64,000 nucleotides of DNA from Acidobacteria bacterium UBA2994 (GCA_002346545.1 DEAA01000053.1:1-64000); one strand, 5' to 3'. Positions 16,735 to 25,683 are shown, counted from the stretch's first letter. Notes: a model not told the origin generated them from the sequence alone. Program-made: numbers and translations.

Positions 16735-19368
16735 CTACGGCGACTGGGCATCAGCCACCCGATAGAGCAGGTCGGCCGACTGCAAGATCTTCTGACGCAG
16801 CCGCACCGGGTAGAACGGGCGGCTATCGAGGAACTCCCGCACTGTGGCAGCCGCCTCGGGCGACCGATGCCCCCTCAGCGTCGCACCCACCCAGCCGGCG
16901 GGAAAAAAGATGTCACCGGTCTGCTGGATCTCCTCGAGCAGTTCCAGCGCCGGGAGAATGAACCGCCGGGCGTGTTCAGCCCGGGTCGGGTGGTGGAGGT
17001 GGTCCAACCCGGAGAGGACCCAGGGCTCCCGCTCCCGGTTCGCCGGATCCCCCAGTGACTCAAAGAACCCCGCCCGAGTCTCCGGATTGGCCGCAAGGGC
17101 CGGACGGATGAACCGGAATCGCGCCAGGCGGTCGGGGTTCTCGATGCGAGCCTCCTGCCGGTCGAGGATAGCCGCAGCGTCTTCCACCTCCCGCACCGCC
17201 AGGCCCTCGGCCAGCGCGATGAAGTCCGGCTCGGCCAGCGACACGCCCGGCACCTCTTCCTCGCCCGCCCAGATCCGGCGCATCCGGCCGACCGCAGCGG
17301 GACTGGTGGCCAGCCTCCGCCAGGCGCCGAAATACGCGGCCTGAATGGTCGGCGCGGTCCCCGTTGTCACCCCAGCCCACAGGGTGCGCTCCAACGCGTC
17401 CGCCCAACGCTCCCGACCGGCTTGGTCCATCAGGCGCCAGTAGGTGGTGCGGAGGTAGGTCAAGAGCCGCTGGGTGTTCTGCTCTACCGGTTCCGCTTCG
17501 AGGCCCGTGAGCAGCAGCGCCAGCCATGCCTCCGGCTCAACGTCGCCTGCGAGCACCGCCTCCCAGAGGTTCGCCCAGCCGACGCCGCGCACCAGCGGTT
17601 CGTCGAGAGCCGGCAGGTTCTCGAGCAGGTACTCCCGGCTGTCCCGATCGAGTCGAAACCAGCCGTACTCGAGGCCGGCGCCATTCGGGAGCAGGAAGCG
17701 GGGCCTGGGATGCCCGGCCAGCGCATCCACCTCGACGCGGGGCGCATCCAGCAACACCGGAATACGTTCGAGTCCGTCGTCGTAGCCGGCAAGCAACAAA
17801 AGCTCCTGTGGCCACACTCGGCCACCCTCGGCCGGATCCACCTGCACCACCTCAACCTGCGTGGGGACGTCTGTCCCGGCACCCAGTCCCTGGACTTCGA
17901 TCCGGGGCCGACCCGGCTCGTCGACCCACACCCGACTCCAGGCCGCCAGATCAAGTTCGGTGCGACGATCGAGCAGCTCCACCAGCTGCGTCCAGGCGGC
18001 GTTGCCGTACCTAAATCGGTCCAGATACTCCCTAAGCCCGTCCCGAAGCACGGTTTCCCCGAGCAACTGCTCGAGGTGGCGCATGACGATCGGCGCCTTC
18101 TGATAGATGATCGGCCCATACAGTGCACCGGCCTCGTTTAGATTGTCGAGCGGCTGACGGATGGAGTTCGCGCCGGCGGTGCGATCCACCCCGTAGGCGG
18201 TATCGTGGTGCGCTAGAAAGAACCGCAGATCGTGGCGGATGTGCGGGAACGTGGGATGGACGATCTTCGCCGCCATGAAATTAGCGAACACCTCCTTGGT
18301 CCACACATCATCGAACCAGTTCATCGTCACCAGATCTCCGAACCACATGTGGGCCGTCTCGTGAGCAATCAGACTTGCCCGCGACAGGATCTGCGACTGG
18401 GTGGCTGACTCGTCGAGAAAGAGGCTGCCTTCGCGGTAGAAGATGGCCCCAGGATGCTCCATGCCCCCGTACTGAAACGGCGGGATCAGGGCAAAATCGA
18501 ATTTCTCGAACGGATAGTCAATCCCCGTGTAGTCCTCGAGCCACGCTAGGGCCGAGGCATGCAAGTCGAAGACCGCGTCTCGGTTCCGGGCGACCTTCTC
18601 CTGGTCAGTCTCCCGGTGCAGCATCCGCATCCGCCGACCGTCCAGCTCCGCCTCCTCGACCTGAAAGGCGCCCACGGCGAACGCGAACAGATAGGTGGGC
18701 AAGGGTGCGGTCTCGGCAAACTCCCATCTGATTTCACCCGGGGCTGGTCCGCTGGCGTCTGCGTCGACACCTTCCCGACGTGCCCCGTTGGACACCGCGA
18801 CCCAGTCCGACGGAATGTCAAGCGTCAGCGAGAACCGCGCCTTGAGATTCGGTTGATCGAACAGCGGCAGCGAGAAATGGGCTCGGTCTGGCACGAACAG
18901 GGTATAGAGGAACTCGTCGTTGCGATTGAGCGCCCCATCGCCCACCTCGAATTCCAAGCGCACGATGTTCACGCCGTCTGGCGTGAGCGACGTCGCCGGC
19001 ACGACCAGATGGTCATATTCAGCACGCCAAGCGCTCTCGGCGTCGTTCACACTGACGGCTCGCACCCGAGCGCCGGGCTCCTGAAAATCGACGACTAGGT
19101 CCCGTCGGACGGGATCAGACCATCGCAGCTCGATGTCGACGGCGCCGAAGAGAGGGACTGACCGCTCGGGGGGAACCCTGAGGTGGTAGCGATAGCGCAC
19201 GTCAGACACCGTGGCGGCCCGCTGCTCCGCCAGCCACCAAGGCACGCCCTCTTCAATCGGCATCGGTAACGGTTCAGAGGCACATGCCGGCACGAGCGCC
19301 AGGGCCAGGAAAAGACCGGTGGCGAGCGTCGCACGCCCGGTGGTTCGACTCACGGGATCAGGACGCAT
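16735..19368 (-). CDS. M1-family aminopeptidase, lipoprotein
   Basis: An 877-residue zinc metallopeptidase. A signal peptide with lipobox LVPAC predicts attachment to the envelope. The zinc site is HETAHMWFGD (His336, Glu337, His340) and the third ligand is the Glu in WTKEVFANF, 18 residues later, the exact M1 spacing. The exopeptidase motif appears as GGMEHPG rather than the common GAMEN. Residues about 45-240 form the N-terminal beta domain and the region after about 500 is the helical C-terminal domain. It likely removes N-terminal residues from peptides outside the cytoplasm. Its start overlaps the end of the upstream gene by 19 bases. Confidence 0.93.
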   Translation of the reverse strand: MRPDPVSRTTGRATLATGLFLALALVPACASEPLPMPIEEGVPWWLAEQRAATVSDVRYRYHLRVPPERSVPLFGAVDIELRWSDPVRRDLVVDFQEPGARVRAVSVNDAESAWRAEYDHLVVPATSLTPDGVNIVRLEFEVGDGALNRNDEFLYTLFVPDRAHFSLPLFDQPNLKARFSLTLDIPSDWVAVSNGARREGVDADASGPAPGEIRWEFAETAPLPTYLFAFAVGAFQVEEAELDGRRMRMLHRETDQEKVARNRDAVFDLHASALAWLEDYTGIDYPFEKFDFALIPPFQYGGMEHPGAIFYREGSLFLDESATQSQILSRASLIAHETAHMWFGDLVTMNWFDDVWTKEVFANFMAAKIVHPTFPHIRHDLRFFLAHHDTAYGVDRTAGANSIRQPLDNLNEAGALYGPIIYQKAPIVMRHLEQLLGETVLRDGLREYLDRFRYGNAAWTQLVELLDRRTELDLAAWSRVWVDEPGRPRIEVQGLGAGTDVPTQVEVVQVDPAEGGRVWPQELLLLAGYDDGLERIPVLLDAPRVEVDALAGHPRPRFLLPNGAGLEYGWFRLDRDSREYLLENLPALDEPLVRGVGWANLWEAVLAGDVEPEAWLALLLTGLEAEPVEQNTQRLLTYLRTTYWRLMDQAGRERWADALERTLWAGVTTGTAPTIQAAYFGAWRRLATSPAAVGRMRRIWAGEEEVPGVSLAEPDFIALAEGLAVREVEDAAAILDRQEARIENPDRLARFRFIRPALAANPETRAGFFESLGDPANREREPWVLSGLDHLHHPTRAEHARRFILPALELLEEIQQTGDIFFPAGWVGATLRGHRSPEAAATVREFLDSRPFYPVRLRQKILQSADLLYRVADAQSP

Positions 19369-19805
19369 TCGCCGTAGTACTGCTCCGGACGAGAGGTGAA
19401 ACCGGGCAGCGAGGTGTCGGTGTACTCGTGCCTGGTGTGCACCGCCATCCTCTTTCCTTCGGTCGTTTCACGATCAATGACCGTCGTCGTGTAGAGCGGA
19501 CCCACCAGGAACATCTGGACAAGATGGAGATAATCGCCCGTCTGCCGGACGATGATCTGCGAGTCTCCGTAGGGCCCAACGATCTCGGCAGTGGCGCCGT
19601 CCGGATCAATCTCCTCGAAGCGGAGAGACAGGGTCACCCCGTCGTGACTCGCCTCGGCTATCCCGTCGTTCCAGGTACCGCTGGCGACCGTGGAGAAGCT
19701 GCAGTCAAGCCCCGTCACGTCGGCCAGCTCTACCTGCGCCTCCGTGCTCACGGCCACCGCCAGCACCAGCCCCACCGCCAAACCACCCGCCCGTGTCGCG
19801 TCCAT
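19350..19805 (-). CDS. Secreted hypothetical protein
   Basis: A 151-residue protein with a signal peptide (LAVGLVLAVAVSTEAQ) and a mature beta-rich part with two Cys (LDCSFS and YGECVLIP) that could form a disulfide. No family was recognised. It overlaps the start of the M1 aminopeptidase gene by 19 bases and is transcribed in the same direction, so the two are probably co-transcribed. Divergent from the FMN-binding gene at 19852. Confidence 0.7.
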   Translation of the reverse strand: MDATRAGGLAVGLVLAVAVSTEAQVELADVTGLDCSFSTVASGTWNDGIAEASHDGVTLSLRFEEIDPDGATAEIVGPYGDSQIIVRQTGDYLHLVQMFLVGPLYTTTVIDRETTEGKRMAVHTRHEYTDTSLPGFTSRPEQYYGECVLIP

Positions 19806-19851
19806 CCTGCCTCCCTCAGTCTGTTACACTGCGGCATTCTATCCGCGCCGC

Positions 19852-20358
19852 ATGCGACGACTCATCCCGTTCTTCCTCTTCTGCGCCGTGGTCGTCGTAG
19901 AGGGCCAGCCGGCGCTCGACCCGATCGTGCGGGAACGTCTCGAGGCGCTCTTCCCGGGCGCGGCGAACTTCTCACCAAAAGAAGGGTCGCCGCCACACTT
20001 CAAAGCACTAGACGGCGAGGGTGAGATCGTCGGCTATGGCTTCTACACGACCGACCTCGAGCCACTGGAGCGCGGGTATGACGGCCCCATCCAGATGCTA
20101 GTCGGCGTCGATCTCGATGGGGTGCTGACCGGCATCATCATGGTGCGGCACCACGAACCGTACGGCTATTTCTCCATCGACAAGCCGGAATACTCCGCGC
20201 AGTTCGCCAGCAAGAGCGTGCGTGATCGGTTCCGAGTGGGCGCCGACATCGACGCGGTGTCGACGGCTACCATCACCATGACCAGCGCCACGCGGGCGAT
20301 CCGCAACGGCGCCCGGCGGATTGCCCGCCGGTTCCTTACCCCACCCGAGTCCCGATGA
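19852..20358 (+). CDS. Exported FMN-binding domain protein (RnfG/NosR N-terminal-like)
   Basis: A 168-residue protein with a short signal peptide (LIPFFLFCAVVVVEG) and an FMN-binding domain. The domain shows IVGYGFYTTDLEP, GYDGPIQMLVGVDLDGVLTGIIMVRHHEPYGYF and the candidate flavinylation site DAVSTATITM near residue 143. The usual motif is [S/T]GA[S/T]; here the Gly is Thr (STAT), so covalent FMN on the last Thr is plausible but not certain. The domain order corresponds to the N-terminal periplasmic part of NosR. The next gene starts within its stop codon (ATGA) and encodes the polyferredoxin half. Likely role: electron transfer outside the cytoplasmic membrane. Confidence 0.85.
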   Translation: MRRLIPFFLFCAVVVVEGQPALDPIVRERLEALFPGAANFSPKEGSPPHFKALDGEGEIVGYGFYTTDLEPLERGYDGPIQMLVGVDLDGVLTGIIMVRHHEPYGYFSIDKPEYSAQFASKSVRDRFRVGADIDAVSTATITMTSATRAIRNGARRIARRFLTPPESR

Positions 20359-21362
20359 GCCGACCATCCAGGCGCACCTCCCTTGGCCTGCTTCTGTGCC
20401 TGACGCTGTGCTGGAGCGCTCCGGCGTGGGCACAACCTGAGACCGGGCCAGACGCCGCCGATGACGGCGGCTGGAACTTCGACGACCAGGAGGACAACGG
20501 CTGGGGCTTCGAAGACGAGGGGGAAACAGTCGAAACGTGGGGCTCACTGCTCCTGGACCAAGCCACCGACATCGGCCTGTTCGTCGGTTTCGCGGCCCTG
20601 ACCATGGTGAGCTTCTTCCGCAAGAGCATCCCGCTCAAGTTCGTAACGTTCGGCGCAGCCATCCTCTATATGGGGTTCGCGAAAAGTCAACTGATCTCGG
20701 TGGTCAACATCTACGGCGCGATGACCGGCAACATGCCGGTCTTTCGCTATAGCATCGCCTGGTACCTGTTCGCCGGGTTCACCATCGTCACAACCGTGCT
20801 CTGGGGCCGGCTGTATTGCGGTCGGGTGTGCGCTTTCGGGGCCCTCACCCAGGTAATGGACCGGGTAGTGCCTGCCCGGCTCAGGGTCGAGATTCCGGAC
20901 TGGCTGGAGCAACGTGCAACCTGGGTCAAGTACGGGTTACTCGGTGCGACACTCACCTACTTCCTGACTACGTCAGACATCACCGCCTACCGTTTTGTCG
21001 AGCCATTCTGGATGTTCACGCGCCAGGGCACGGCAGCCATGTGGACCGGGCTGGCGCTGCTGCTCGTCGCCACGGTGTTCGTACGGAACCTCTACTGCCG
21101 CTTTCTCTGCCCGGTTGGCGCGTTTCTCGGTCTCATCTCGAAGCTCACGGTCTTCCGCATTAAGCGCTGGAACGAGTGTAGTACCTGCAAGCTATGCGAG
21201 AAGACCTGCGAATGGGGTGCCATCCGCGGCCCCGAGATCGTCATGACCGAGTGCGTACGCTGCGACGACTGCGAGCGGCTCTACGCCGACACCAGCCGGT
21301 GCCCCCACTGGCTCATCCTCGCCCGCGCCAAGCTCTCACGAAAGTCGGCCGCTTCGGCCTGA
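20355..21362 (+). CDS. NosR C-terminal-like membrane polyferredoxin (4Fe-4S)
   Basis: A 335-residue protein with a signal peptide or first membrane segment (GLLLCLTLCWSAPAWAQ). Next come an acidic Trp-containing stretch (GGWNFDDQED) and about five membrane segments between residues 70 and 250. Two membrane motifs, YCGRVCAFGALTQ and YCRFLCPVGAFLG, match the NapH/NosR/CcoG group. A C-terminal cluster site CSTCKLCEKTCEWGAI is followed by CVRCDDCERLYADTSRCPHWL, the form found at the NosR C-terminus. It is translationally coupled to the FMN-binding gene, so together they look like a split NosR. No nosZ is in the window, so nitrous-oxide reduction should not be assumed. The pair may pass quinol or NADH electrons to an extracytoplasmic acceptor. 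Confidence 0.85.
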   Translation: MSRPSRRTSLGLLLCLTLCWSAPAWAQPETGPDAADDGGWNFDDQEDNGWGFEDEGETVETWGSLLLDQATDIGLFVGFAALTMVSFFRKSIPLKFVTFGAAILYMGFAKSQLISVVNIYGAMTGNMPVFRYSIAWYLFAGFTIVTTVLWGRLYCGRVCAFGALTQVMDRVVPARLRVEIPDWLEQRATWVKYGLLGATLTYFLTTSDITAYRFVEPFWMFTRQGTAAMWTGLALLLVATVFVRNLYCRFLCPVGAFLGLISKLTVFRIKRWNECSTCKLCEKTCEWGAIRGPEIVMTECVRCDDCERLYADTSRCPHWLILARAKLSRKSAASA

Positions 21363-21467
21363 GCTTCCCGAGCGTGCGTTCAGTCCGGGTGGAAGGTGGT
21401 CTCGGAGATCTCGTCGTTATCCTACTCTCCCCGGACCATGCGAAGATGTGGGGGATCGGAGGTACAC

Positions 21468-22022
21468 ATGAGACGAACCAGCCTAATCCTGTCGGCCCTG
21501 GTGCTGGGACTTCCCCCGCTGACCGCCCTGGCACAGAGCGTCGAGATCGAGAAGGCCCTGCTGGCCGCACCGCCGACCATGCGTGAGAACGCCATGGTGA
21601 TCAAGATGACCGCCGATGGCAGCCACACCGTGCTGCGTGAAGGCTCGAACGGATTGATGTGCTGGGACCGCTCGGACGAGCCGAGCCGCACGTTCAGCGT
21701 CCAGTGCACGAGCGAAGAAAATCTCGAACGGGTCCAGCAGAACCGTGCCTTCAACATGTCAGGCGGCACGCCGGAGGAAATTCGCGCCATGCGTGACGCT
21801 GCCGAAGTCGACGGCAGCCGGAAGGAATCGAAATTCGGCAGTGTCTACTACACGCTGAACGGTGAAAACGCCGAATCGGCGAGCCTCCATCTGACCATCG
21901 CTGTCCCGCACGCCACCGGCAACACTCTCGGACTACCCGAGCAGGGCAGCTACACCCAGCCTGGCAGCTGGATCATGGAACCGGGAACGACCTCGGCCCA
22001 CATCATGCTGCCGGGCCAGTAG
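21468..22022 (+). CDS. Secreted hypothetical protein
   Basis: A 184-residue protein with a clear signal peptide (MRRTSLILSALVLGLPPLTALAQS). The mature part contains EKALLAAPPTMRENAMVIKM, a Cys pair (LMCWDRSD and VQCTSEEN) and a Gly/Pro-rich C-terminus. The form is familiar from exported proteins of acidobacteria, but no function is known. GGAGGT before the ATG at 21468 defines the start. It follows the NosR-like pair by about 105 bases. Confidence 0.75.
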   Translation: MRRTSLILSALVLGLPPLTALAQSVEIEKALLAAPPTMRENAMVIKMTADGSHTVLREGSNGLMCWDRSDEPSRTFSVQCTSEENLERVQQNRAFNMSGGTPEEIRAMRDAAEVDGSRKESKFGSVYYTLNGENAESASLHLTIAVPHATGNTLGLPEQGSYTQPGSWIMEPGTTSAHIMLPGQ

Positions 22023-22051
22023 ACCGCCACCTCAGGACAGGATCGACCACA

Positions 22052-23383
22052 ATGACTCGAACCGCTCGCGCGCTCGCCGCCGTAATCGTGCTGGGGTTTG
22101 CCCCAACAAGCTTCGCCAATGACAACTGGCCTCACTTCCGGGGCCCTACGATGACCGGTGTCGTGGAGGACAATGCGAATCTCCCCGAACGGTGGAGCCA
22201 GACAGAGAACGTCGAGTGGGTCACCGATATCTCCGGGCTGGGCTGGTCAAGCCCGGTCGTCTGGGACAACAAGGTATTTCTCACCACCGTTACCGCAATC
22301 GGTGAGTTCGAGCGGCCGAAGCCAGGGCTCTACGCCCCCCGCGGTCGATCGGAGCCTCCTCCCCTCGATCACGAGTGGCTGGTGTACTGCATCGACCTCG
22401 AGTCGGGCGCCGTGCTGTGGCAGCGGGCAGTCAACCGCGGACAACCGGCCTTCCCTCGCCACCAGAAGAACACCTACGCCTCGGAGACCGCCACCACCGA
22501 CGGCGAGCGGGTCTACGTGCGGTTCGGCGAGCTGGGCCTCTACACGTTTGACGTGGACGGCAACGAAGTATGGCGGATGGAGATTCCGGATCGGCTAACC
22601 CGGTCCGACTGGGGTTCCGCCTCGTCACCAGTGGTCTACGGCGACCGGCTGTTCATCGTCTACGACAACGAAGAGAGCTCGTGGATCGCGGCCCTCGATA
22701 AACGCACTGGGGAAGAAATTTGGCGGCAACCGAGGGAAGAACAGTCGAGCTGGGCCACACCCTACATCTGGGAAAACAACATTCGCACCGAGATCGTGAC
22801 CTCGGCGGTGAACCGCATCCGGTCCTACGACCTCGACGGCAACCTGCTGTGGGAGATGGACGGCCGGATGTCTTGGGCCGCGATCCCGACCCCGTTCTCG
22901 AGCCAGGGGCTGGTCTACGTGAACTCGGGCTACTTCCGCGACGAGCATAGGCCTGCCTATGCCATCCGTCCGGGCGCGGTCGGCGACATCACCCTCGACG
23001 AGGGCAAGACGTCGAACGAGTACATCGCCTGGTATCAGCCGAAGGCGGGCAACTACAACACGTCACCCATCGTCCACAAGGACATCTACTACAGCCTGCT
23101 CGATCGAGGCTTTTTCGAGGCGTACGACGCACGCACGGGCAACCCGGTCTACGATCGCCAGCGGATCCGGGTGGGTGCGAGCTTCACCTCGTCGCCGTGG
23201 GCCTACAACGACAAGATCTTCGCGCTCAGCGAGCAGGGCGACACTTACGTGATCAAGGCGGGCCCAGATTTCGAGGTCCTGTGGGTGAACAGCCTCGACG
23301 AGATGGCTATGGCCACGCCGGCCATCGTCGGCGACCGGCTCTTGATCCGGACCAGTTCGAAGCTCTACAGCATCAAGCACTAG
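22052..23383 (+). CDS. Exported PQQ-like beta-propeller repeat protein
   Basis: A 443-residue periplasmic protein with signal peptide ending PTSFAN. The mature start NWPHFRGPTMTGV is typical of secreted PQQ-like (BamB-type) propellers of soil bacteria. Repeated blades are visible, for example WLVYCIDLESGAVLWQ, VYVRFGELGLYTFDVDGNEVW, WIAALDKRTGEEIW and FFEAYDARTGNPVY. The catalytic features of true PQQ dehydrogenases (long chain with calcium and Asp active site) were not recognised, so it may be a binding or scaffold protein. Preceded by AGGA 9 bases before the ATG. Confidence 0.85.
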   Translation: MTRTARALAAVIVLGFAPTSFANDNWPHFRGPTMTGVVEDNANLPERWSQTENVEWVTDISGLGWSSPVVWDNKVFLTTVTAIGEFERPKPGLYAPRGRSEPPPLDHEWLVYCIDLESGAVLWQRAVNRGQPAFPRHQKNTYASETATTDGERVYVRFGELGLYTFDVDGNEVWRMEIPDRLTRSDWGSASSPVVYGDRLFIVYDNEESSWIAALDKRTGEEIWRQPREEQSSWATPYIWENNIRTEIVTSAVNRIRSYDLDGNLLWEMDGRMSWAAIPTPFSSQGLVYVNSGYFRDEHRPAYAIRPGAVGDITLDEGKTSNEYIAWYQPKAGNYNTSPIVHKDIYYSLLDRGFFEAYDARTGNPVYDRQRIRVGASFTSSPWAYNDKIFALSEQGDTYVIKAGPDFEVLWVNSLDEMAMATPAIVGDRLLIRTSSKLYSIKH

Positions 23384-23407
23384 CCCACCCGCCAGCGGTA
23401 ATCGACC

Positions 23408-23714
23408 ATGGACGCGACCTCAACCCCGCGACGTCTGCTCGTTCTCGACGTCCTCCGGGGTTAGGCCGTGTTCGGTATGCCGGCGGTCAACGTCTGGTAA
23501 TTCGCCAGACAGTCCCTTTCTCCCAACCGGTCTCGAAGCCATCGCAGGCGGCATGGTCCAGGTACTTGCCATGGGGGAGTTTTGGACTCTGTGCTCGATC
23601 CTGTTCGGAGTCTGGCTCGCGATGCGGCTCGAACGGGCTGAGGCGCGAAGGTGGCCCCTCGTGTGGCTCTGGCCGAAACACATAGCGGTGCAGCTTGCCT
23701 ACGACGTGTCTTAA
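23408..23714 (+). pseudogene. Decayed DUF418-family membrane protein gene
   Basis: From ATG 23408 the first frame reads RRLLVLDVLRG-stop-AVFGMPAVNVW-stop, the conserved N-terminus of DUF418 proteins broken by in-frame TAG and TAA codons. In another frame, from about 23553, GEFWTLCSILFGVWLAMRLERAEAR matches the later DUF418 motif usually written FW-LFSLLFG-GFALQLERAEAR. About 25 codons separate the two parts where intact members have roughly 60, so there is also an internal deletion. Coding similarity ends at the TAA at 23712-23714; the C-terminal membrane half is absent. This is a relic rather than a sequencing artefact, since several lesions are present. Confidence 0.7.
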
Positions 23715-23880
23715 GCTCGTCGTTGAGCCCCGCGCTGCCCGACGACCTCCGTCGATCCGTCCCCCTCATGCCTACTCGAGACCCGGAACGATGCCAAGCG
23801 TGACCGGTTCCAAGAAGTCCTGAACGCAAAGAGACGCTACAATGGGGACGGGCCGATTTCCGTAAGGAGACGGTGACCGC

Positions 23881-24165
23881 GTGAACGTCCCGTATTTTCG
23901 TGCGCCCTTTCGAGGACCTGATCCAATGCGACAGGTACCCGCAGGCGGCGCGCCGCCCCTCGACATGTTTGGGAGCGGTCGCGTCGCTCGCCACCTCCGC
24001 CACCACTTCTCTCACCTCGGCCTTGATCTGCGGCTGCGGCTGCGGACTAGCTTCGCCCCCGAGCCGCCACCACGCGCACAAGACGGACCTCTCGAAGACC
24101 ACCTGCTTAACGTGGTCTACGACTCCGTCGTCCAGGTCGACGAACTCGAGGAGACCCCACCATGA
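23881..24165 (+). CDS. Hypothetical protein (possible first gene of a coaX trio)
   Basis: A 94-residue reading frame starting at GTG 23881, with AAGGAGA ten bases upstream and TACAAT at about 23838 as a possible -10 box. The composition is Arg/His/Pro-rich in the middle; the C-terminal part NVVYDSVVQVDELEETPP looks more protein-like. Its stop overlaps the next ATG (ATGA), and the next gene overlaps coaX in the same way. The coupling supports reality, but no family is recognised and it could be a chance frame. Confidence 0.4.
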   Translation: MNVPYFRAPFRGPDPMRQVPAGGAPPLDMFGSGRVARHLRHHFSHLGLDLRLRLRTSFAPEPPPRAQDGPLEDHLLNVVYDSVVQVDELEETPP

Positions 24166-24509
24166 CCAACGTGCTCGACTTCGCGCGAGCCAAACAAGAC
24201 GGCCGCCGGATCTCGATGGCCACCTGCGACGACACCTGGTCCGCCCGGCTGACCGCACGCTCCCAGGTCAATGCGGTGCTGGTGGGCAACTCGGTGGCGA
24301 TGGTGATGCACGGCGCCTCGACCACGGTGTCAGCCACCGTCGACGACATGGCGCTCGATACGCGGGCCGCCAGTCAACTGCGTGCGCTCGGGTTCGGCGT
24401 GGAGTATGTCAAGGACCGCGAGGGCCACCGGTCAGGGGCGGTCCGTCTCGGCGACGTCAGATTGATCGACAACATCACGCTCGAAGACGTGACAGGAGAA
24501 CGTGGATGA
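24162..24509 (+). CDS. Hypothetical protein coupled to coaX
   Basis: A 115-residue soluble protein beginning MTNVLDFARAKQDGRR, with a central small-residue-rich beta region (VNAVLVGNSVAMVMHGAST) and C-terminal RLGDVRLIDNITLEDVTGERG. No family recognised. ATGA overlaps at both ends tie it to the upstream small ORF and to the pantothenate kinase gene, so it is probably translated with coaX. Confidence 0.6.
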   Translation: MTNVLDFARAKQDGRRISMATCDDTWSARLTARSQVNAVLVGNSVAMVMHGASTTVSATVDDMALDTRAASQLRALGFGVEYVKDREGHRSGAVRLGDVRLIDNITLEDVTGERG

Positions 24510-25300
24510 CCCTTACGCTAGATGTCGGGAACACCCAGATCTTCGGCGGTGTGTTCCAGGACGACCAACTGATTCTCCGATTCCGGAAGACTTCGGCAAC
24601 CCCGGTGTCGTCCGACGAGTTCGGGATGTTCCTCCGGGGTGTGCTGCGGGAGAACGGCAGTGACCCCACCGCGATCACGGCAGTCTCGATCTGCTGTGGC
24701 GTGCCAGACCTAATCTACTCCCTCCGAAGCTGCTTCCGGAAATACTTCGAAGTGGACCCGTTCTTCTTGCAGGCGGGGGTCAAGACGGGTCTCAAGATCG
24801 GCTATCGCAACCCGCTCGAAGTCGGCCCCGACCGGATCGCCAACGTCATCGGTGCGACCCACCTGTATCCGAACCGCCATCTGGTCATCGTGGATTTCGG
24901 CACGGCGACCACATTCGACGTCGTCCGAGCTCCCCGCGAGTACCTCGGAGGCATCATCTTGACCGGCATGCGGATCGCAATGGAGGCACTGGAGCGGAAC
25001 ACCGCGAAGCTGCCCACGGTCGAGATCGTGCCGGCGAAGTCGGTTGTCGGGCGGTCCACGGTGGAGAGCATCCAGTCGGGTCTCTACTTCGGGAACCGCA
25101 CAGTGGTAACCGGGCTGACAGAACAGATCCGTCTCGAAGCGTTCGAGGGCGAGCCAGCACTCCTGATCGGCACAGGCGGGCTGTCGGTGCTATTCGAGAA
25201 CGACGGGGTGTTCGACAAGTTGCTGCCCGACCTTGTGCTGGTCGGCCTCCGTCACGCTCTCAGCCTCAATCCAGACGGAAGCCAGAGGTGGCTGGGCTAG
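24506..25300 (+). CDS. coaX: Type III pantothenate kinase
   Basis: A 264-residue type III pantothenate kinase, which phosphorylates pantothenate with ATP at the first step of coenzyme A synthesis. The N-terminal phosphate-binding motif is LTLDVGNTQIFGGVF with the catalytic Asp. Other ASKHA motifs are GPDRIANVIGA (about residue 106), VDFGTATTFDVV (about 130) and LIGTGGLSVLF (about 222). The length is typical. A longer frame starting upstream is rejected because similarity starts exactly at this ATG. No other pantothenate kinase type is in the window. Confidence 0.93.
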   Translation: MTLTLDVGNTQIFGGVFQDDQLILRFRKTSATPVSSDEFGMFLRGVLRENGSDPTAITAVSICCGVPDLIYSLRSCFRKYFEVDPFFLQAGVKTGLKIGYRNPLEVGPDRIANVIGATHLYPNRHLVIVDFGTATTFDVVRAPREYLGGIILTGMRIAMEALERNTAKLPTVEIVPAKSVVGRSTVESIQSGLYFGNRTVVTGLTEQIRLEAFEGEPALLIGTGGLSVLFENDGVFDKLLPDLVLVGLRHALSLNPDGSQRWLG

Positions 25301-25683
25301 ACCCCCTAGCGGCATCTAACCGGCAGAGAGCGCTGACGCGCATCCTTCTACCGATGATCTGCTTAAGCTCGCCAAGAAGCAGCTCGGACGCAAGCGCACC
25401 GAACGCATCCTCGCCCACTGCCATGATTGTCAGCCTTGGACCGACCGGTTAGTCGCTCTGATCGGCGCCAAGCCCCCTGAAAAGCCCCCTCCGGTTCGGT
25501 CCCTCAAGTGTCGCAGGCGCTGGTGGGTGGCATGTGGTGGCTCACCCGACTGACCATACCCAAAGCCCTGGTGTCTAACCCGTACGAAGGACTGGATGGC
25601 AACTCCGTCATTGGGTGACGGAACTTCCGGTGGCTGCGACCGAGGTTACAACGCCGCCCCGAGCGGACAAATCGTCCGGCAAC
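25301..25683. other. Intergenic region with a startless, Cys-containing open frame
   Basis: Between coaX and the convergent ACT-DUF5612 gene. From 25320 to 25553 the plus strand has 78 codons open to a TGA, with no ATG, GTG or TTG start. The translation includes KLAKKQLGRKRTERILAHCHDC and later LKCRRRWW, ending in VACGGSPD. This resembles a zinc-ribbon-type small protein that has lost its start and may be a gene relic. No hairpin terminator was found. Confidence 0.35.

Noticed and set aside
20355..21362. Assignment of the gene as true nosR
   Set aside because: The two halves of NosR are in separate genes here, and there is no nosZ in the window, so only 'NosR-like' is supported.
23900..24505. 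Upstream in-frame extension of coaX
   Set aside because: Pantothenate kinase similarity begins exactly at ATG 24506, and the extension overlaps two other frames that are joined by ATGA junctions.
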